A model generated the notes under the pieces. That model saw nothing but the letters and a program-made list of their open reading frames with translations. It did no database searches and was not told the origin of the DNA. Position numbers and translations under genes: made by a program. From NCBI GenBank assembly GCA_029937655.1, contig JAPYPK010000005.1, positions 1-34,990 on the forward strand: a stretch of DNA of 34,990 nucleotides. Direction: 5' to 3'. Positions 15,961 through 25,135 of this stretch are shown here, piece after piece; the stretch's first letter is position 1, and each line of letters starts with the position of its first letter. Source of the DNA: Nitrospinaceae bacterium (lineage in GTDB: Bacteria; Nitrospinota; Nitrospinia; Nitrospinales; VA-1).

Positions 15961-18462
15961 TTAGCTGCGCGAGTTATGACCCTTTATGCTGCTTAGGCGT
16001 TTTCTTATTTCTCGAGTGGCAATATTTGAATCGTCAACTGTGGAAATGATATGCGGCGTAATAAAAATCATCAACTCCGTTTTCTTGATGGTAGTACTCT
16101 CACTGCTGAATAGTTTCCCCAGATATGGGATATCCATCAAACCCGGAACGCCTACTTCTGTTTGAGATTTGTCTGTTCGCATCAAGCCGCCCATAACAAG
16201 TACCTGATTGTCCTTAAGGACAACCTCGGTATTAACCTCACGTGTATTAAAAGAGGCAGTTGTGATTCCTCCGGACGTAACATCCGGGCCTTTTGAGCTG
16301 ATTTCTTGCCGGATTTTCATGTTCACAAAGTTATCGGAGTTGATCTTGGGTAAAATATCTAGCTTAACGCCTACCTTTTTAAATGAAATTGAGGTCGAGG
16401 TTACAGGCGCTGCTGAATTAGTAGTTAAGGTAGAACTAGCAACGGGGATCTCATCAGTAACCGAAATGCTGGCGGCTTTATTGTCAGATGTAACTAGAAT
16501 TGGGTTTGCAAGAACATCAGCTTGTGCATTCGATGCAAATAGCTCAAGTTTTGCCTTAAGTCGGCTTGCGTTTTCCAGAAGCATACTACCCCCCGGAACC
16601 AGGCTTGCAGTTGCTCCAGCAATTGAAGATCCTAGAATTGAAGTTGAGACTCCCGTTGTCGATAGGGAACCTACTTTGGTAAAATCTATGTTACCCAGTG
16701 CTTCTCCTTCTAAAATCCACTCGATTCCCTTGCGAGTTGCTTCATCAATCTGCACATCAATGATCAAAACCTCAATCAGTACTTGTTGAGGCAACAAATC
16801 TAACTTTTTAATAACTTCGAGAATTGCCGGGTAGTTCCTGGGGCTGGTTCTGATAATGAGGGCATTTGTGTCCTCATCGGGTAATATTGTGACTTCACCC
16901 TCAATATTATCATTTATTCCCCCGGTTAGTTGTATTTGTTTGCTTGTCGGACCACCAAATTTAGGTTGCTTTTTTGTTTGTTTTGACTGAGAAGACTTTT
17001 CTGTTTTAGCTAAACCATCAAAATTCTTTAATTTAGATTGAGCCGACCCTTGTGGTTGAAACAATGAGCTAAGCAGAGTTGACATTTTCCCGGCTTCACC
17101 ATTTTGAACATAATAAACAAATGTGCTGACATCACCCTCTGAAATAGGTTGGTCTAGTTTGTTAACCCAAAATTCGATTGTGGGTAAAATCCGTTCGAAC
17201 GCGTTAACCACTAAAATCGAATTAAGTCTACCAAGAGAAAGAAAGGTTAAAGATTCACCGATGGAATCGGCGTAGCCCATCGAAGAAAATATTTCATTCA
17301 TTTCGTTAACAACTTTGTCCGACTCAGCATTGTTAAGCTTGTATAACTGGATGTCGGAAGATGCGAGTTTGTCTACGTCCAATGCCTCGACTACGTGTAT
17401 TATGCGCCTAACATTGTTGGCCATTTCTATCATCATCAGATTATTTGTTTCTGGAATTTCTATAAAACTGGCATTAGGAGAGAGCAGGGGGGTTATGATT
17501 TTTTTCATTGATTCCACGGAGATATGTTTTAGAGGAATGATCTGGATGATCAGTCGTTCTTTGCCGGGAATGCTGGAGTCGTTTCCGTAGTGGATACTTA
17601 AAGGTTTTCTTGCGGCTTCTTTTACTCCAAGGAATCGATAAAAGTTTCCACTTTTTGTAACAGTTACGTTGTGTAGGGCTAAAATTTGTTCCAGTACAGA
17701 ATATAAATCTTGGACTTGAATTTTATTGAATGTTTGCAGGGTAACTTTCCCCTTCACATGACCTTCTATGATGTAGTCAATTTTTAATAATTCGCTGAAG
17801 GTAGTGATTACATCGTATAACTCGGTTTCTTCAAAGTTCAAGGTGATGTGTTTAGCCTTTATAAGTTCTTTTGGAAGCGGTGGTTCTTGACTGATAACCG
17901 TTTTTAGTTTGTTTAAGGAGAACGGTTTACGGTCTTGAAGTGATATTTTTTCGGCTTTAATTTCATTTTTTAATTTATTGTTTTTTGCTAGGGTAGTATT
18001 TTTTGGGCTATCCTCAATCAAGGTAGTTGAAAGGCTTGATATGAAAAATTTACTTTTATTTTCATCTTCCGCTAGATACCAAGTTTGGTTGTCATGAATA
18101 TTTTTTTGAGTTCGAAGAAGAGAAAAAGTTTGGCCTTTTTCTGCTATACCTGATTTTCCGTATTGACTTCCTGGTCCTTTGCGAAGAGGCACCTTTTCAC
18201 CAGATACCTTAATCAGTCGGCTTATGGATTGACCTGGAATACCTTTTATTCCACTTAGGTCTATCGAGTCAGTAGCATAATTATTTTTACTAGAACTTCT
18301 TTGAGTGGTTTTTGACGCCTTCGATTTGTTTTTTTCTGAAAATACCATCCCGTCGATCGGATTCTTTTCCTTAAATCTCTCAAGGGCAGATTTTCTATTG
18401 CCTAGACAACCCGAGGAAAAATAAACACTTAATATTAAAATCGATAAGAAGATTTTTTTCAT
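15961..18462 (-). CDS. gspD: Type II secretion outer-membrane secretin with N-terminal SH3b domain
   Basis: The product is 833 residues and forms the outer-membrane pore of the type II system. It opens with a lipoprotein-like signal, LSVYFSSGC with Cys19, though the -3 position is Ser rather than Leu. After a Ser/Lys-rich linker, residues about 82-148 look like a bacterial SH3 domain (VPLRKGPGSQYG, then TWYLAE). N0 follows at about 203-278 (ITLNFEETELYDVI), then N1 and N2 (about 300-440), an N3 split by a Lys/Gln/Ser-rich insert (about 446-555), and the secretin barrel from about 558, with VLIEVLIIDVQI, VLANPILVTSDNKAA and the C-terminal VMGGLMRTD and MIFITPHII. SH3b is not part of standard GspD. 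If lipidated it could pilot itself, as HxcQ does. It is the last gene of the operon and overlaps gspM by four bases. Confidence 0.95.
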   Translation of the reverse strand: MKKIFLSILILSVYFSSGCLGNRKSALERFKEKNPIDGMVFSEKNKSKASKTTQRSSSKNNYATDSIDLSGIKGIPGQSISRLIKVSGEKVPLRKGPGSQYGKSGIAEKGQTFSLLRTQKNIHDNQTWYLAEDENKSKFFISSLSTTLIEDSPKNTTLAKNNKLKNEIKAEKISLQDRKPFSLNKLKTVISQEPPLPKELIKAKHITLNFEETELYDVITTFSELLKIDYIIEGHVKGKVTLQTFNKIQVQDLYSVLEQILALHNVTVTKSGNFYRFLGVKEAARKPLSIHYGNDSSIPGKERLIIQIIPLKHISVESMKKIITPLLSPNASFIEIPETNNLMMIEMANNVRRIIHVVEALDVDKLASSDIQLYKLNNAESDKVVNEMNEIFSSMGYADSIGESLTFLSLGRLNSILVVNAFERILPTIEFWVNKLDQPISEGDVSTFVYYVQNGEAGKMSTLLSSLFQPQGSAQSKLKNFDGLAKTEKSSQSKQTKKQPKFGGPTSKQIQLTGGINDNIEGEVTILPDEDTNALIIRTSPRNYPAILEVIKKLDLLPQQVLIEVLIIDVQIDEATRKGIEWILEGEALGNIDFTKVGSLSTTGVSTSILGSSIAGATASLVPGGSMLLENASRLKAKLELFASNAQADVLANPILVTSDNKAASISVTDEIPVASSTLTTNSAAPVTSTSISFKKVGVKLDILPKINSDNFVNMKIRQEISSKGPDVTSGGITTASFNTREVNTEVVLKDNQVLVMGGLMRTDKSQTEVGVPGLMDIPYLGKLFSSESTTIKKTELMIFITPHIISTVDDSNIATREIRKRLSSIKGHNSRS

Positions 18463-19037
18463 GTTGTTTTATTATTAGCTGTAGCCATTGATTGAATAAA
18501 TCCACTAATAGTGAGCTGAGCCTGTAATTCTTCTAAATCTGTATCGTTAATTCGTTGAATGGCCATCTCCTCGATGACCATGAATTTCTGATTGCTTTCT
18601 AGCGTGTGTATAAAGTTGGTAAAGTTTCTAAGCTTTGCTCGAGTGGTGACTTTGGTTGATATGGTTAATAAGCCTTCCAGGTACTTAGGTTTATCGACCC
18701 GAAAACGTATAATGTTTACACCTGTTTTGTTTGAAAGGTTCTCGATTAGATGCTGTTGTTCCGATGCCGCTAAGGCTGGTTTAGTTTGATTGAAAAAACG
18801 TTGGTCGAGGGTAGTACGTATTAATTTGTTTTCTTTACTTTTTTCTTTGTAATATGACTTCTGGTTCAAGATTTCATAGCATTTTTGAATAAAAATTAAC
18901 TTGTCCTGTATTTTTTGACTTGTTCTTTTATTTTCTTGATGCAACGGTTGAACAACGAGTATGAAAAGGAACCAAAAAATAATAAAAGTCCCGCCAGCAA
19001 TCAATACTTTTTTGTCTCTAGGTGTTATTTGAATCAT
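18459..19037 (-). CDS. gspM: Type II secretion inner-membrane protein GspM
   Basis: The product is 192 residues. A short cytoplasmic start is followed by one membrane helix (about 11-29, VLIAGGTFIIFWFLFILVV), a coiled-coil stretch and a ferredoxin-like periplasmic domain. GspM pairs with GspL in the inner-membrane platform. The sequence itself is poorly conserved, as is usual, so the call leans on topology and on its place between gspL and gspD with four-base ATGA overlaps on both sides. The PilO-like fold is expected but not directly visible. Confidence 0.88.
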   Translation of the reverse strand: MIQITPRDKKVLIAGGTFIIFWFLFILVVQPLHQENKRTSQKIQDKLIFIQKCYEILNQKSYYKEKSKENKLIRTTLDQRFFNQTKPALAASEQQHLIENLSNKTGVNIIRFRVDKPKYLEGLLTISTKVTTRAKLRNFTNFIHTLESNQKFMVIEEMAIQRINDTDLEELQAQLTISGFIQSMATANNKTT

Positions 19038-20515
19038 TGCTTTGTCCCTACGGCGGTATTAATCGTAAATTTTTCACCTATTGATTCAGTAATGATCGTA
19101 CCCACAAAATGGGTGTCACGAAATTTACCTGATTTTTCAATAATTGGTACTAGTTGGGATGCATTTTTTGAAATTCCATTAAGTTCAATATTTTTCTTCT
19201 TGAACCGGATCTTTTTTACCCAGGTATCCTTCGGGATAACTTTACTCAACTCAATCAGTAACGGAAGTTTTGTTGGATTAAGGTCATCTATTTTATTTAG
19301 TTTGTTCGTATATTTCTGTAGTGTTTCATATTCAAGGTCAACTTTTTCCAAAGGTCCCATGTGAATCTTAATTTCATCTAACTGTTTGTTCAGGGATGTT
19401 AGGATTTTGTTGTTTTGAATACTTTGATTAACCATGAATCCAATAATAAACAACACTGTTGCTAATGCCAGTCCCACAGTACTCTTAAGGTTTACTTTCT
19501 TTTTCTTAGTCGTTATTAAATTATCTGGTAGTAGGTTTGCTTCTATTGGATTTTGTTTTATTTCGCGCAGAGCAAGTCCAAGAGAGGTTGCCATAAATGC
19601 TGTAGAAAAATTACTGGATGCTGTCGTGTTGATGGTTTCTGGAGATTGTAGTTTAAAAACCTGAACTCCTGCTGCGAGTTCTAACGTTGAAGTAAGATGC
19701 GATGTTAAATGCCCACCCCCTGAAATAAAGACTGTATCTACAGATTTGGATTCATCGATGTTTCTGCATGATGCCAGAGCGTTTTTTATTTCTTCTACTA
19801 GGGTTTGAGTAATCTTTTCTGCTATTACTTGATGTTTTTTTTCTTGATTTTCTGGATTGAGAAATGTTTCTTTGTAGTCTGGTTCTGTGATTGGAATACT
19901 TCTAGAAAACTCCAGATTTCTGTTTATTAGAATTGATATCTCAATAAAACTAGAACTAAGATCTACCAAAACTGAAAGTGGATCCTGATGTTCATCGTTA
20001 GACAACAATAGATTGAGATTTGCGAATGTAGAAACGTCGAGAACTGACACATTAAGATTGAGCTTTTTAAGTAAATTTAAGTAATAGTTAGCAACTTCTT
20101 TATTAATCGCGGCACATACGATGTGGTACTGATTTTTTTTTCTAGTAGTTATATGGTTATAGAAAAAAAAATTATCTAAGCTAGAAGAGAAATGCCTCTC
20201 CAGTTCGAATCCCATCATAGAATTCACAGACTTACGGTCTGGGGATGGAAGTTCAAATGACTGAAGCGTGACCTTGGAACGGGGAATACTTGTAATCACG
20301 TTTTCTGCCCAAGCATCATTTTGGATTATGAAGCGATTCACTTGTTCAAGGAAAATTGATTCGGCTTTTTCATCCCCTTTACTTATTAGTTGAATCGGTA
20401 TGTATTTGCTAGCTAATACATCTGCGCGGTATAGGGTTTTCCCTACCAAGGTTAGGCAAACCGAATTTTCACGAATATCGATTCCAAGCGATTTTTCTAG
20501 ATAAAAACTTTTCAT
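19034..20515 (-). CDS. gspL: Type II secretion protein GspL (PilM-PilN-like)
   Basis: The product is 493 residues. An actin-like cytoplasmic domain occupies about 1-325 (SLGIDIRENSVCLTLV, TVFISGGGHL), then comes a stretch resembling PilN (EANLLPDNL), one membrane helix at about 344-363, and a periplasmic ferredoxin-like domain. The protein links the GspE ATPase to the membrane platform. The layout reads as a PilM-PilN fusion, the known relation of GspL to type IV pilus proteins. It is coupled to gspK by TGATG and to gspM by ATGA. Confidence 0.93.
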   Translation of the reverse strand: MKSFYLEKSLGIDIRENSVCLTLVGKTLYRADVLASKYIPIQLISKGDEKAESIFLEQVNRFIIQNDAWAENVITSIPRSKVTLQSFELPSPDRKSVNSMMGFELERHFSSSLDNFFFYNHITTRKKNQYHIVCAAINKEVANYYLNLLKKLNLNVSVLDVSTFANLNLLLSNDEHQDPLSVLVDLSSSFIEISILINRNLEFSRSIPITEPDYKETFLNPENQEKKHQVIAEKITQTLVEEIKNALASCRNIDESKSVDTVFISGGGHLTSHLTSTLELAAGVQVFKLQSPETINTTASSNFSTAFMATSLGLALREIKQNPIEANLLPDNLITTKKKKVNLKSTVGLALATVLFIIGFMVNQSIQNNKILTSLNKQLDEIKIHMGPLEKVDLEYETLQKYTNKLNKIDDLNPTKLPLLIELSKVIPKDTWVKKIRFKKKNIELNGISKNASQLVPIIEKSGKFRDTHFVGTIITESIGEKFTINTAVGTKQ

Positions 20516-21495
20516 CAGTTATCTGTTAGCTCTCTTTTGTATAAATTTTCAAAGCTATTATCATTCCAGTAATGCGTTAATATTATGGGACCTTCTTTTT
20601 CAGAGATCTTTTGAACTACGGTGTTTATGGTGTGATTTGTTGGACTTCCTTCAACTTCTCCTGTAGATCTAATTCTGAAGTAATCAGAGCTTGTATTGTC
20701 ATAAAACCCCTTTTTCTCCCGTTCTTTCATAATCGATTTTGCCTGAGACTCCGAAAAGATGATCGAAAGAACCTCTGGTGAAGCTGTATTAGGGTTTACT
20801 GATTTAATGTTATATGTGGTAAAAAAATTAATTAAGCCTTTACGTTGATTGGTGCCATATAAAATTTTTTCATCAATTCCACGAATTTTTGATAATTCCT
20901 CAAGGTTTTCTATGGGTGCGTTTTTTGCGAAATAAGGAGGGATTAAATTTTGATAAAAGTCATCTTCCGCCCCATTTAATCGATGGTTTTTATCGGAATC
21001 AATCCAGTCGAGTATTGAATCTGCGATAATATCCTTTTTTTCTTTTGATTCGATACCAGCACTTGTCAAAACCTTGACTAATGTGATTCGTGTTGTTTTA
21101 TTGATTGGAACCTTGCTGTTTTCGTCCTTCAGTGAATAGGTGATTAGTCCTGACCCTAGTTTAATCTCTTGGCGTATTGAGGTCCGATATGCGGTTTTAC
21201 CTTCCTGGCTAGAACTTCTTTTAGGCCCTTTAGTTGAAGTTCCCATGACTAATCCAAAATCTTGATGCGAAGCGTGAAAGCTTGATGGATAAAGGATTTC
21301 CGCCATCGCCATATGAATTCCAGCCTTGGCAAGATGGTATGCTTGGATATCCTCTTTATAGTTACGAGTTGTATTGACTTCGCCCTTCATAGAGAAGGCA
21401 AATTCTGTGGCTAATCCTATTAGAAGCACCAGAACCCATAGCACGACCATCAGCGCAACACCATTCTGGTTTCTATGATGTTTAAATATTTTCAT
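20515..21495 (-). CDS. gspK: Type II secretion minor pseudopilin GspK
   Basis: The product is 326 residues. The prepilin peptide MKIFKHHRNQNG ends at Gly12 and is followed by VALMVVLWVLVLLIGLA. As in other GspK proteins, Glu5 of the mature form is absent, which fits its place at the pseudopilus tip. The long alpha domain insert (KVLTSAGI, DSILDWIDSDKNHR, NPNTASPEVLSII) is typical of the family. It overlaps gspJ by 14 bases and gspL by one. It forms the tip complex with GspI and GspJ. Confidence 0.94.
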   Translation of the reverse strand: MKIFKHHRNQNGVALMVVLWVLVLLIGLATEFAFSMKGEVNTTRNYKEDIQAYHLAKAGIHMAMAEILYPSSFHASHQDFGLVMGTSTKGPKRSSSQEGKTAYRTSIRQEIKLGSGLITYSLKDENSKVPINKTTRITLVKVLTSAGIESKEKKDIIADSILDWIDSDKNHRLNGAEDDFYQNLIPPYFAKNAPIENLEELSKIRGIDEKILYGTNQRKGLINFFTTYNIKSVNPNTASPEVLSIIFSESQAKSIMKEREKKGFYDNTSSDYFRIRSTGEVEGSPTNHTINTVVQKISEKEGPIILTHYWNDNSFENLYKRELTDN

Positions 21496-22342
21496 TATGC
21501 TCTATGGGTAATGCAAATCTCATTCCAGAATAAAGAGGGATTATAATGGGAGGAGAAAAAATTACCCGTGATTCCTTTTTTGAGCTTGGTCGGGTTAGTT
21601 CTTTCAAGCCTAGTGAAACTTCCACGGCCCTGGGTAGAGTCATTTTATTGTCTTCTTCGAAATTAAGGCGGGTCTGTTGCTTCTCGGTTAGTTCGTCTGC
21701 TTTTGTCTTAAAGGCGTTGTGTTTAACGGAGGTCACCCATTTACCTTCATATTTTTTCGACTTATCTAATTGTAGTTCGGTTTCGGCAGGGCTTAATTTT
21801 CTCATTTGGTAATAACGAAATTTAAGATAATCCACGTCTTCAGCTAGAAGAAACAAACGATCTTGTTCAATTTTGTTAAATACAGAGTCAGTCGAGTTTT
21901 TTTGCGCTACCATTCGTTCTGCCATTATAATTCCAGATTTTCCTGACTTGGGATGTTCGCCGACATAAAATATCGTTTCATGTATCCATGGAGATTTTCC
22001 CTGGCTTGTGAGCGGTGAGGAAAAAGTTACGAACCGTAGGGAATTATTTTTTCCTTCAAAAGAAAGTAATCTTTTTGGTTTTTCTTGTACGTTTTTTGGC
22101 GTAAAAATATTCCCCCTCCGAAACATAAATATGGGGTAGTTAGATTTTATTTTTTGCCCAAGTTGATTTTGAATTAATCTTAAACGTTGAAAGGTGTCAA
22201 TTTTTAATTGGCCAGTTTCTTGCGCAGAAACTCCAAGCCTTATCGCCCCAAGTGAGATAGTTACGATGAATCCTATAATTCCCAAAGAGAGGATAAGTTC
22301 CAATAAAGTGAACCCCTGGTTTGACTCACGTAAACATTTCAT
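21482..22342 (-). CDS. gspJ: Type II secretion minor pseudopilin GspJ
   Basis: The product is 286 residues. The prepilin motif is MKCLRESNQG with a cut after Gly10, then FTLLELILSLGIIGFIV with mature Glu5. The globular part is rather long and contains a charged insert (about 190-235). It lies between gspI (3-base gap) and gspK (14-base overlap), so the assignment to J follows from position, motif and length together. Confidence 0.92.
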   Translation of the reverse strand: MKCLRESNQGFTLLELILSLGIIGFIVTISLGAIRLGVSAQETGQLKIDTFQRLRLIQNQLGQKIKSNYPIFMFRRGNIFTPKNVQEKPKRLLSFEGKNNSLRFVTFSSPLTSQGKSPWIHETIFYVGEHPKSGKSGIIMAERMVAQKNSTDSVFNKIEQDRLFLLAEDVDYLKFRYYQMRKLSPAETELQLDKSKKYEGKWVTSVKHNAFKTKADELTEKQQTRLNFEEDNKMTLPRAVEVSLGLKELTRPSSKKESRVIFSPPIIIPLYSGMRFALPIEHNENI

Positions 22343-22345
22343 ATT

Positions 22346-22954
22346 TTAATTCCCTGAAACGTGTGTAGCAGATCCACTAATATAACCACTGTAATAAACT
22401 TTAACTCCAGAAATAACCTGATAATCCGGACGAGCGGGAGGAGGAGCAGCTTCTTTTTCACTCGCCTTAATAGATCCGGGTCCACCTCCAAAAGATTTGG
22501 CTAGGAGCGAATCTGAACCAGGATGTGTCTCACCATCAACTTTTAGGGTGCTTATTTCAATGTCACGAGTTTTTCCGGCTTCCTCCCAAAGGACATTTAA
22601 TGTTACTTCTGAAAGTTGGATGTTATTCTCTTTACTATTTAGAGGGGAGGTGTGCGGTGATATTTGAAGTTGCCATCGATAGTTTTTTTCATCAGGAAAG
22701 GTTCCTTCAAGCTCAGTAACACTGTAGTTATTGACCTCGAGTTCTCCCAATTTCGAATGAGCGAGAGTAGTGCCCTTGAGATATTGTTCAGAAAGACTAA
22801 CTGAACGAATACTTCCAGAGAATAACTGTAAAACAGTGACAAACCCCATCGCCATAATAGCAAGCGCGACTATTACTTCGAGAAGTGAAAACCCATCGTT
22901 ACTTGGTTTATTTAATCTTAGTTTTTCCCGTAATGGGATCAATGCTAATAGCAT
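22346..22954 (-). CDS. gspI: Type II secretion minor pseudopilin GspI
   Basis: The product is about 202 residues. The prepilin site is NDG, then FSLLEVIVALAIMAMGFVTV, with Glu at mature position 5. I start at ATG 22954, with CGGGA 7 bases upstream; ATG 22981 is possible and would lengthen the leader to 30 residues. Either start lies inside the end of gspH (overlap of 47 or 74 bases). The C-terminal tail is longer than in enterobacterial GspI and includes a Pro/Ala-rich run (APPPARPDYQVI). It builds the tip with J and K. Confidence 0.9.
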   Translation of the reverse strand: MLLALIPLREKLRLNKPSNDGFSLLEVIVALAIMAMGFVTVLQLFSGSIRSVSLSEQYLKGTTLAHSKLGELEVNNYSVTELEGTFPDEKNYRWQLQISPHTSPLNSKENNIQLSEVTLNVLWEEAGKTRDIEISTLKVDGETHPGSDSLLAKSFGGGPGSIKASEKEAAPPPARPDYQVISGVKVYYSGYISGSATHVSGN

Positions 22955-23405
22955 AATAGTTTCCCGAATTTCTAGATTCATTAATGTTCATTCCGATCAA
23001 CCCTCCACTTGAGTTCCCCTGGGGAAAAAAAGTGACCGTGAACTCATCATCTTTAAAAAAAATATCCTCACCTTCGTTTATAAAGTGATCCAAACGAATA
23101 GGATCTATTAAGGATGTGATTTTAGGAGCTTCATTTTTGTACCCTTTAGTAACCCAAAACTGGTTCCTCTCTAGGTTTCCTGAAAAAATGACCGGTTTTT
23201 TAGAAGTAATAGCCTCGCTTCTTGCGTATCGCAAGGTAGAGGCAACCTTTCGTGCAGATGTTTGAAGTTCCATGCGGTCTAGCGTTGACATGACAAAGGG
23301 CGTGCTCAGACCAGCAATAATTGCCATGAAGAACATAACAAGCGTTAACTCGAGCAGGGTAAACCCCAAACAACCAGTTTTTTTTAAATAAGCCACAGGT
23401 CTCAT
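22908..23405 (-). CDS. gspH: Type II secretion minor pseudopilin GspH
   Basis: The product is about 165 residues. The prepilin site is KKTGCLG, then FTLLELTLVMFFMAIIAG, with Glu5. The GspH-type globular domain follows (ARKVASTLRYARSEAITSKKPV). I place the start at ATG 23405, which overlaps the gspG stop by one base (TAATG), instead of a TTG three codons upstream. Confidence 0.9.
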   Translation of the reverse strand: MRPVAYLKKTGCLGFTLLELTLVMFFMAIIAGLSTPFVMSTLDRMELQTSARKVASTLRYARSEAITSKKPVIFSGNLERNQFWVTKGYKNEAPKITSLIDPIRLDHFINEGEDIFFKDDEFTVTFFPQGNSSGGLIGMNINESRNSGNYYAISIDPITGKTKIK

Positions 23406-23815
23406 TATTTCCAACTCACAATATCCCTGTTTATATCCTCACCACCTTCAACACTATCTGCTCCGTAAGAAACCAAGTCATACTCTCCATGTTCTCCTGG
23501 AGATGTGTATACGTAACTGTTTCCCCATGGATCTTTTGGAACCTCTTTTTTAAGGTATGAAGCAATTGCTTTAAGGCCCTCATCGGTACTTGGATATTTA
23601 TGATTTTCAAGGCGGTGTAAATCTAGAGCTTGACCAAGCAACTCAATTTGGGCTTGGGCATCTTGTTGCATAGCCTTATCTACATGTCCAAAAAATTTTG
23701 GAACAACCAAAGCCGCAAGGAGTCCAATGATAACCATGACAACCAGTAGTTCGATTAATGTGAATCCCGATTGTGGGTATTTTTTAACTCGAAAAATTGA
23801 TGGATATTTTTTCAT
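23405..23815 (-). CDS. gspG: Type II secretion major pseudopilin GspG
   Basis: The product is 136 residues. After KKYPQSG comes the hallmark FTLIELLVVMVIIGLLAALVVP, and the globular part carries YPSTDEGLKAI and PKDPWGNSY. The C-terminal Gly/Asp-rich calcium site (SYGADSVEGGEDINRD) is present. It is the main subunit of the pseudopilus piston. GAGGGG lies about 10 bases upstream of the ATG. The mature N-terminal Phe would be methylated by a GspO-type peptidase, which is not in the window. Confidence 0.97.
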   Translation of the reverse strand: MKKYPSIFRVKKYPQSGFTLIELLVVMVIIGLLAALVVPKFFGHVDKAMQQDAQAQIELLGQALDLHRLENHKYPSTDEGLKAIASYLKKEVPKDPWGNSYVYTSPGEHGEYDLVSYGADSVEGGEDINRDIVSWK

Positions 23816-23851
23816 GCAAGCTTAGCCCCTCTAATTAATTTTTATTTTTTA

Positions 23852-25078
23852 TCAAAAGTTGATTTCATTAATACTGAATATTGCCAGTAGCATAGAGATA
23901 ACGATAAAACCAATCACTAGCGCCATGCTAAGAATCATAAACGGTTCGATGAGCGAAATAAGTTGTTTGACGGAACGCTCAACTTCACGGTCATAGGTGT
24001 TCGCAACTTTGGCTAGCATTTCACCAAGTGTTCCAGTTTCTTCTCCAATCGTTATCATGTGAATTGCAAGAGGTGGAAAGACTCCTGTTTTCTGAAGTGG
24101 TTGTGAAAGACCATTTCCTTCTTTAAGGCCTTGGTGTAGTTGGCCCATAGATGCCGCTATCATGCGGTTGTTGATGATTGCTTGTGTTATGTTTAAGGCG
24201 CCTAGAATTGCTACACCACTGGATAATAGAGTAGCCATGGTTCTGCTAAAACGGGAAATCTCTATTTTTTGCGCCAAGGAACCAAATAAGGGAAGTTTTA
24301 GCACGATACCGTCCCAGTGCATTCGACCTTTTTCCTGTCTAAGGTAATAAATAAAGCCTGCCACCAATAGGGTGAATGCCATGATGATAGCCAGCCAGTG
24401 ATCGGTTATAGAGGAGCTGAGGAATAACATTATTTTTGTTGGGAGAGGTAACGCTGCGCCTAGTTCGTCAAATAACTTAGAAAACCTAGGGATTACTACT
24501 GTAAAAAGAACCAATATAGCAAACCCCCCTACAGAGCTAAGAATTGCTGGATAGATCATGGCAGATCTTATGTTTGCTTTTAGTTCTTCGCTTTTTTCAA
24601 GAAAACTAGCAACGCTATTGAGAGAAGATGCTAATGTTCCCCCAGTTTCACCAGCTCGTATCATATTTATGTATAATTTTGAAAATACTTTTGGGAATTC
24701 TGCCAAAGCATCGGCAAACGAACTTCCAGCGTGTACTTTTTTGTGTACTTCGGTAAGGACTTCTTTAGCTTGTGTTTTTTCTGCAAGGTCCACAAGAATG
24801 GACAGTGACTTGTCAAGTGTGATCCCTGAATCCACAAGCGTTTCAAGTTGCTGGGTAATAGAGACTAAATCCTTTGCGGATATTTTAGTTCGCAATCCGC
24901 TTATTTGAAAAGATCGATTTATAGAAAAATTTTTATCTAGCTGGTCATCAGATACCTGAATGGGAAAATAATTAAGCCCTCGTAATTGAGCAACAGCATT
25001 TTGGTGATTATGCGCCTCGAGATTACCTTCGATGGGCTTTCCTAGCCGGTCTGTTGCTTTATAATAGAAAGTATTCAT
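23852..25078 (-). CDS. gspF: Type II secretion inner-membrane protein GspF
   Basis: The product is 408 residues. It has two GspF/PilC cytoplasmic helical repeats (first with DLVSITQQLETLVDSG, second with FSRTMATLLSSG) and membrane helices near 175-195, 222-245 and 378-402. GEETGTLGEML is the conserved turn before the last helix. The N-terminal FYYKATDRLGKPIEG is typical. It is the polytopic base of the platform, contacting GspE. Gaps are 36 bases to gspG and 57 to gspE. Confidence 0.96.
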   Translation of the reverse strand: MNTFYYKATDRLGKPIEGNLEAHNHQNAVAQLRGLNYFPIQVSDDQLDKNFSINRSFQISGLRTKISAKDLVSITQQLETLVDSGITLDKSLSILVDLAEKTQAKEVLTEVHKKVHAGSSFADALAEFPKVFSKLYINMIRAGETGGTLASSLNSVASFLEKSEELKANIRSAMIYPAILSSVGGFAILVLFTVVIPRFSKLFDELGAALPLPTKIMLFLSSSITDHWLAIIMAFTLLVAGFIYYLRQEKGRMHWDGIVLKLPLFGSLAQKIEISRFSRTMATLLSSGVAILGALNITQAIINNRMIAASMGQLHQGLKEGNGLSQPLQKTGVFPPLAIHMITIGEETGTLGEMLAKVANTYDREVERSVKQLISLIEPFMILSMALVIGFIVISMLLAIFSINEINF

Positions 25079-25135
25079 AACTCAAAGTCAGGTTGTGTAA
25101 GTTTTTAGCTAATAAATCGTTTGTTCTATTACGAA

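Noticed and set aside
16208-16789. A 193-codon frame on the plus strand inside gspD.
   Set aside because: It is antisense to the conserved secretin barrel, whose frame is plainly the coding one; the product is composition-driven and has no domain.
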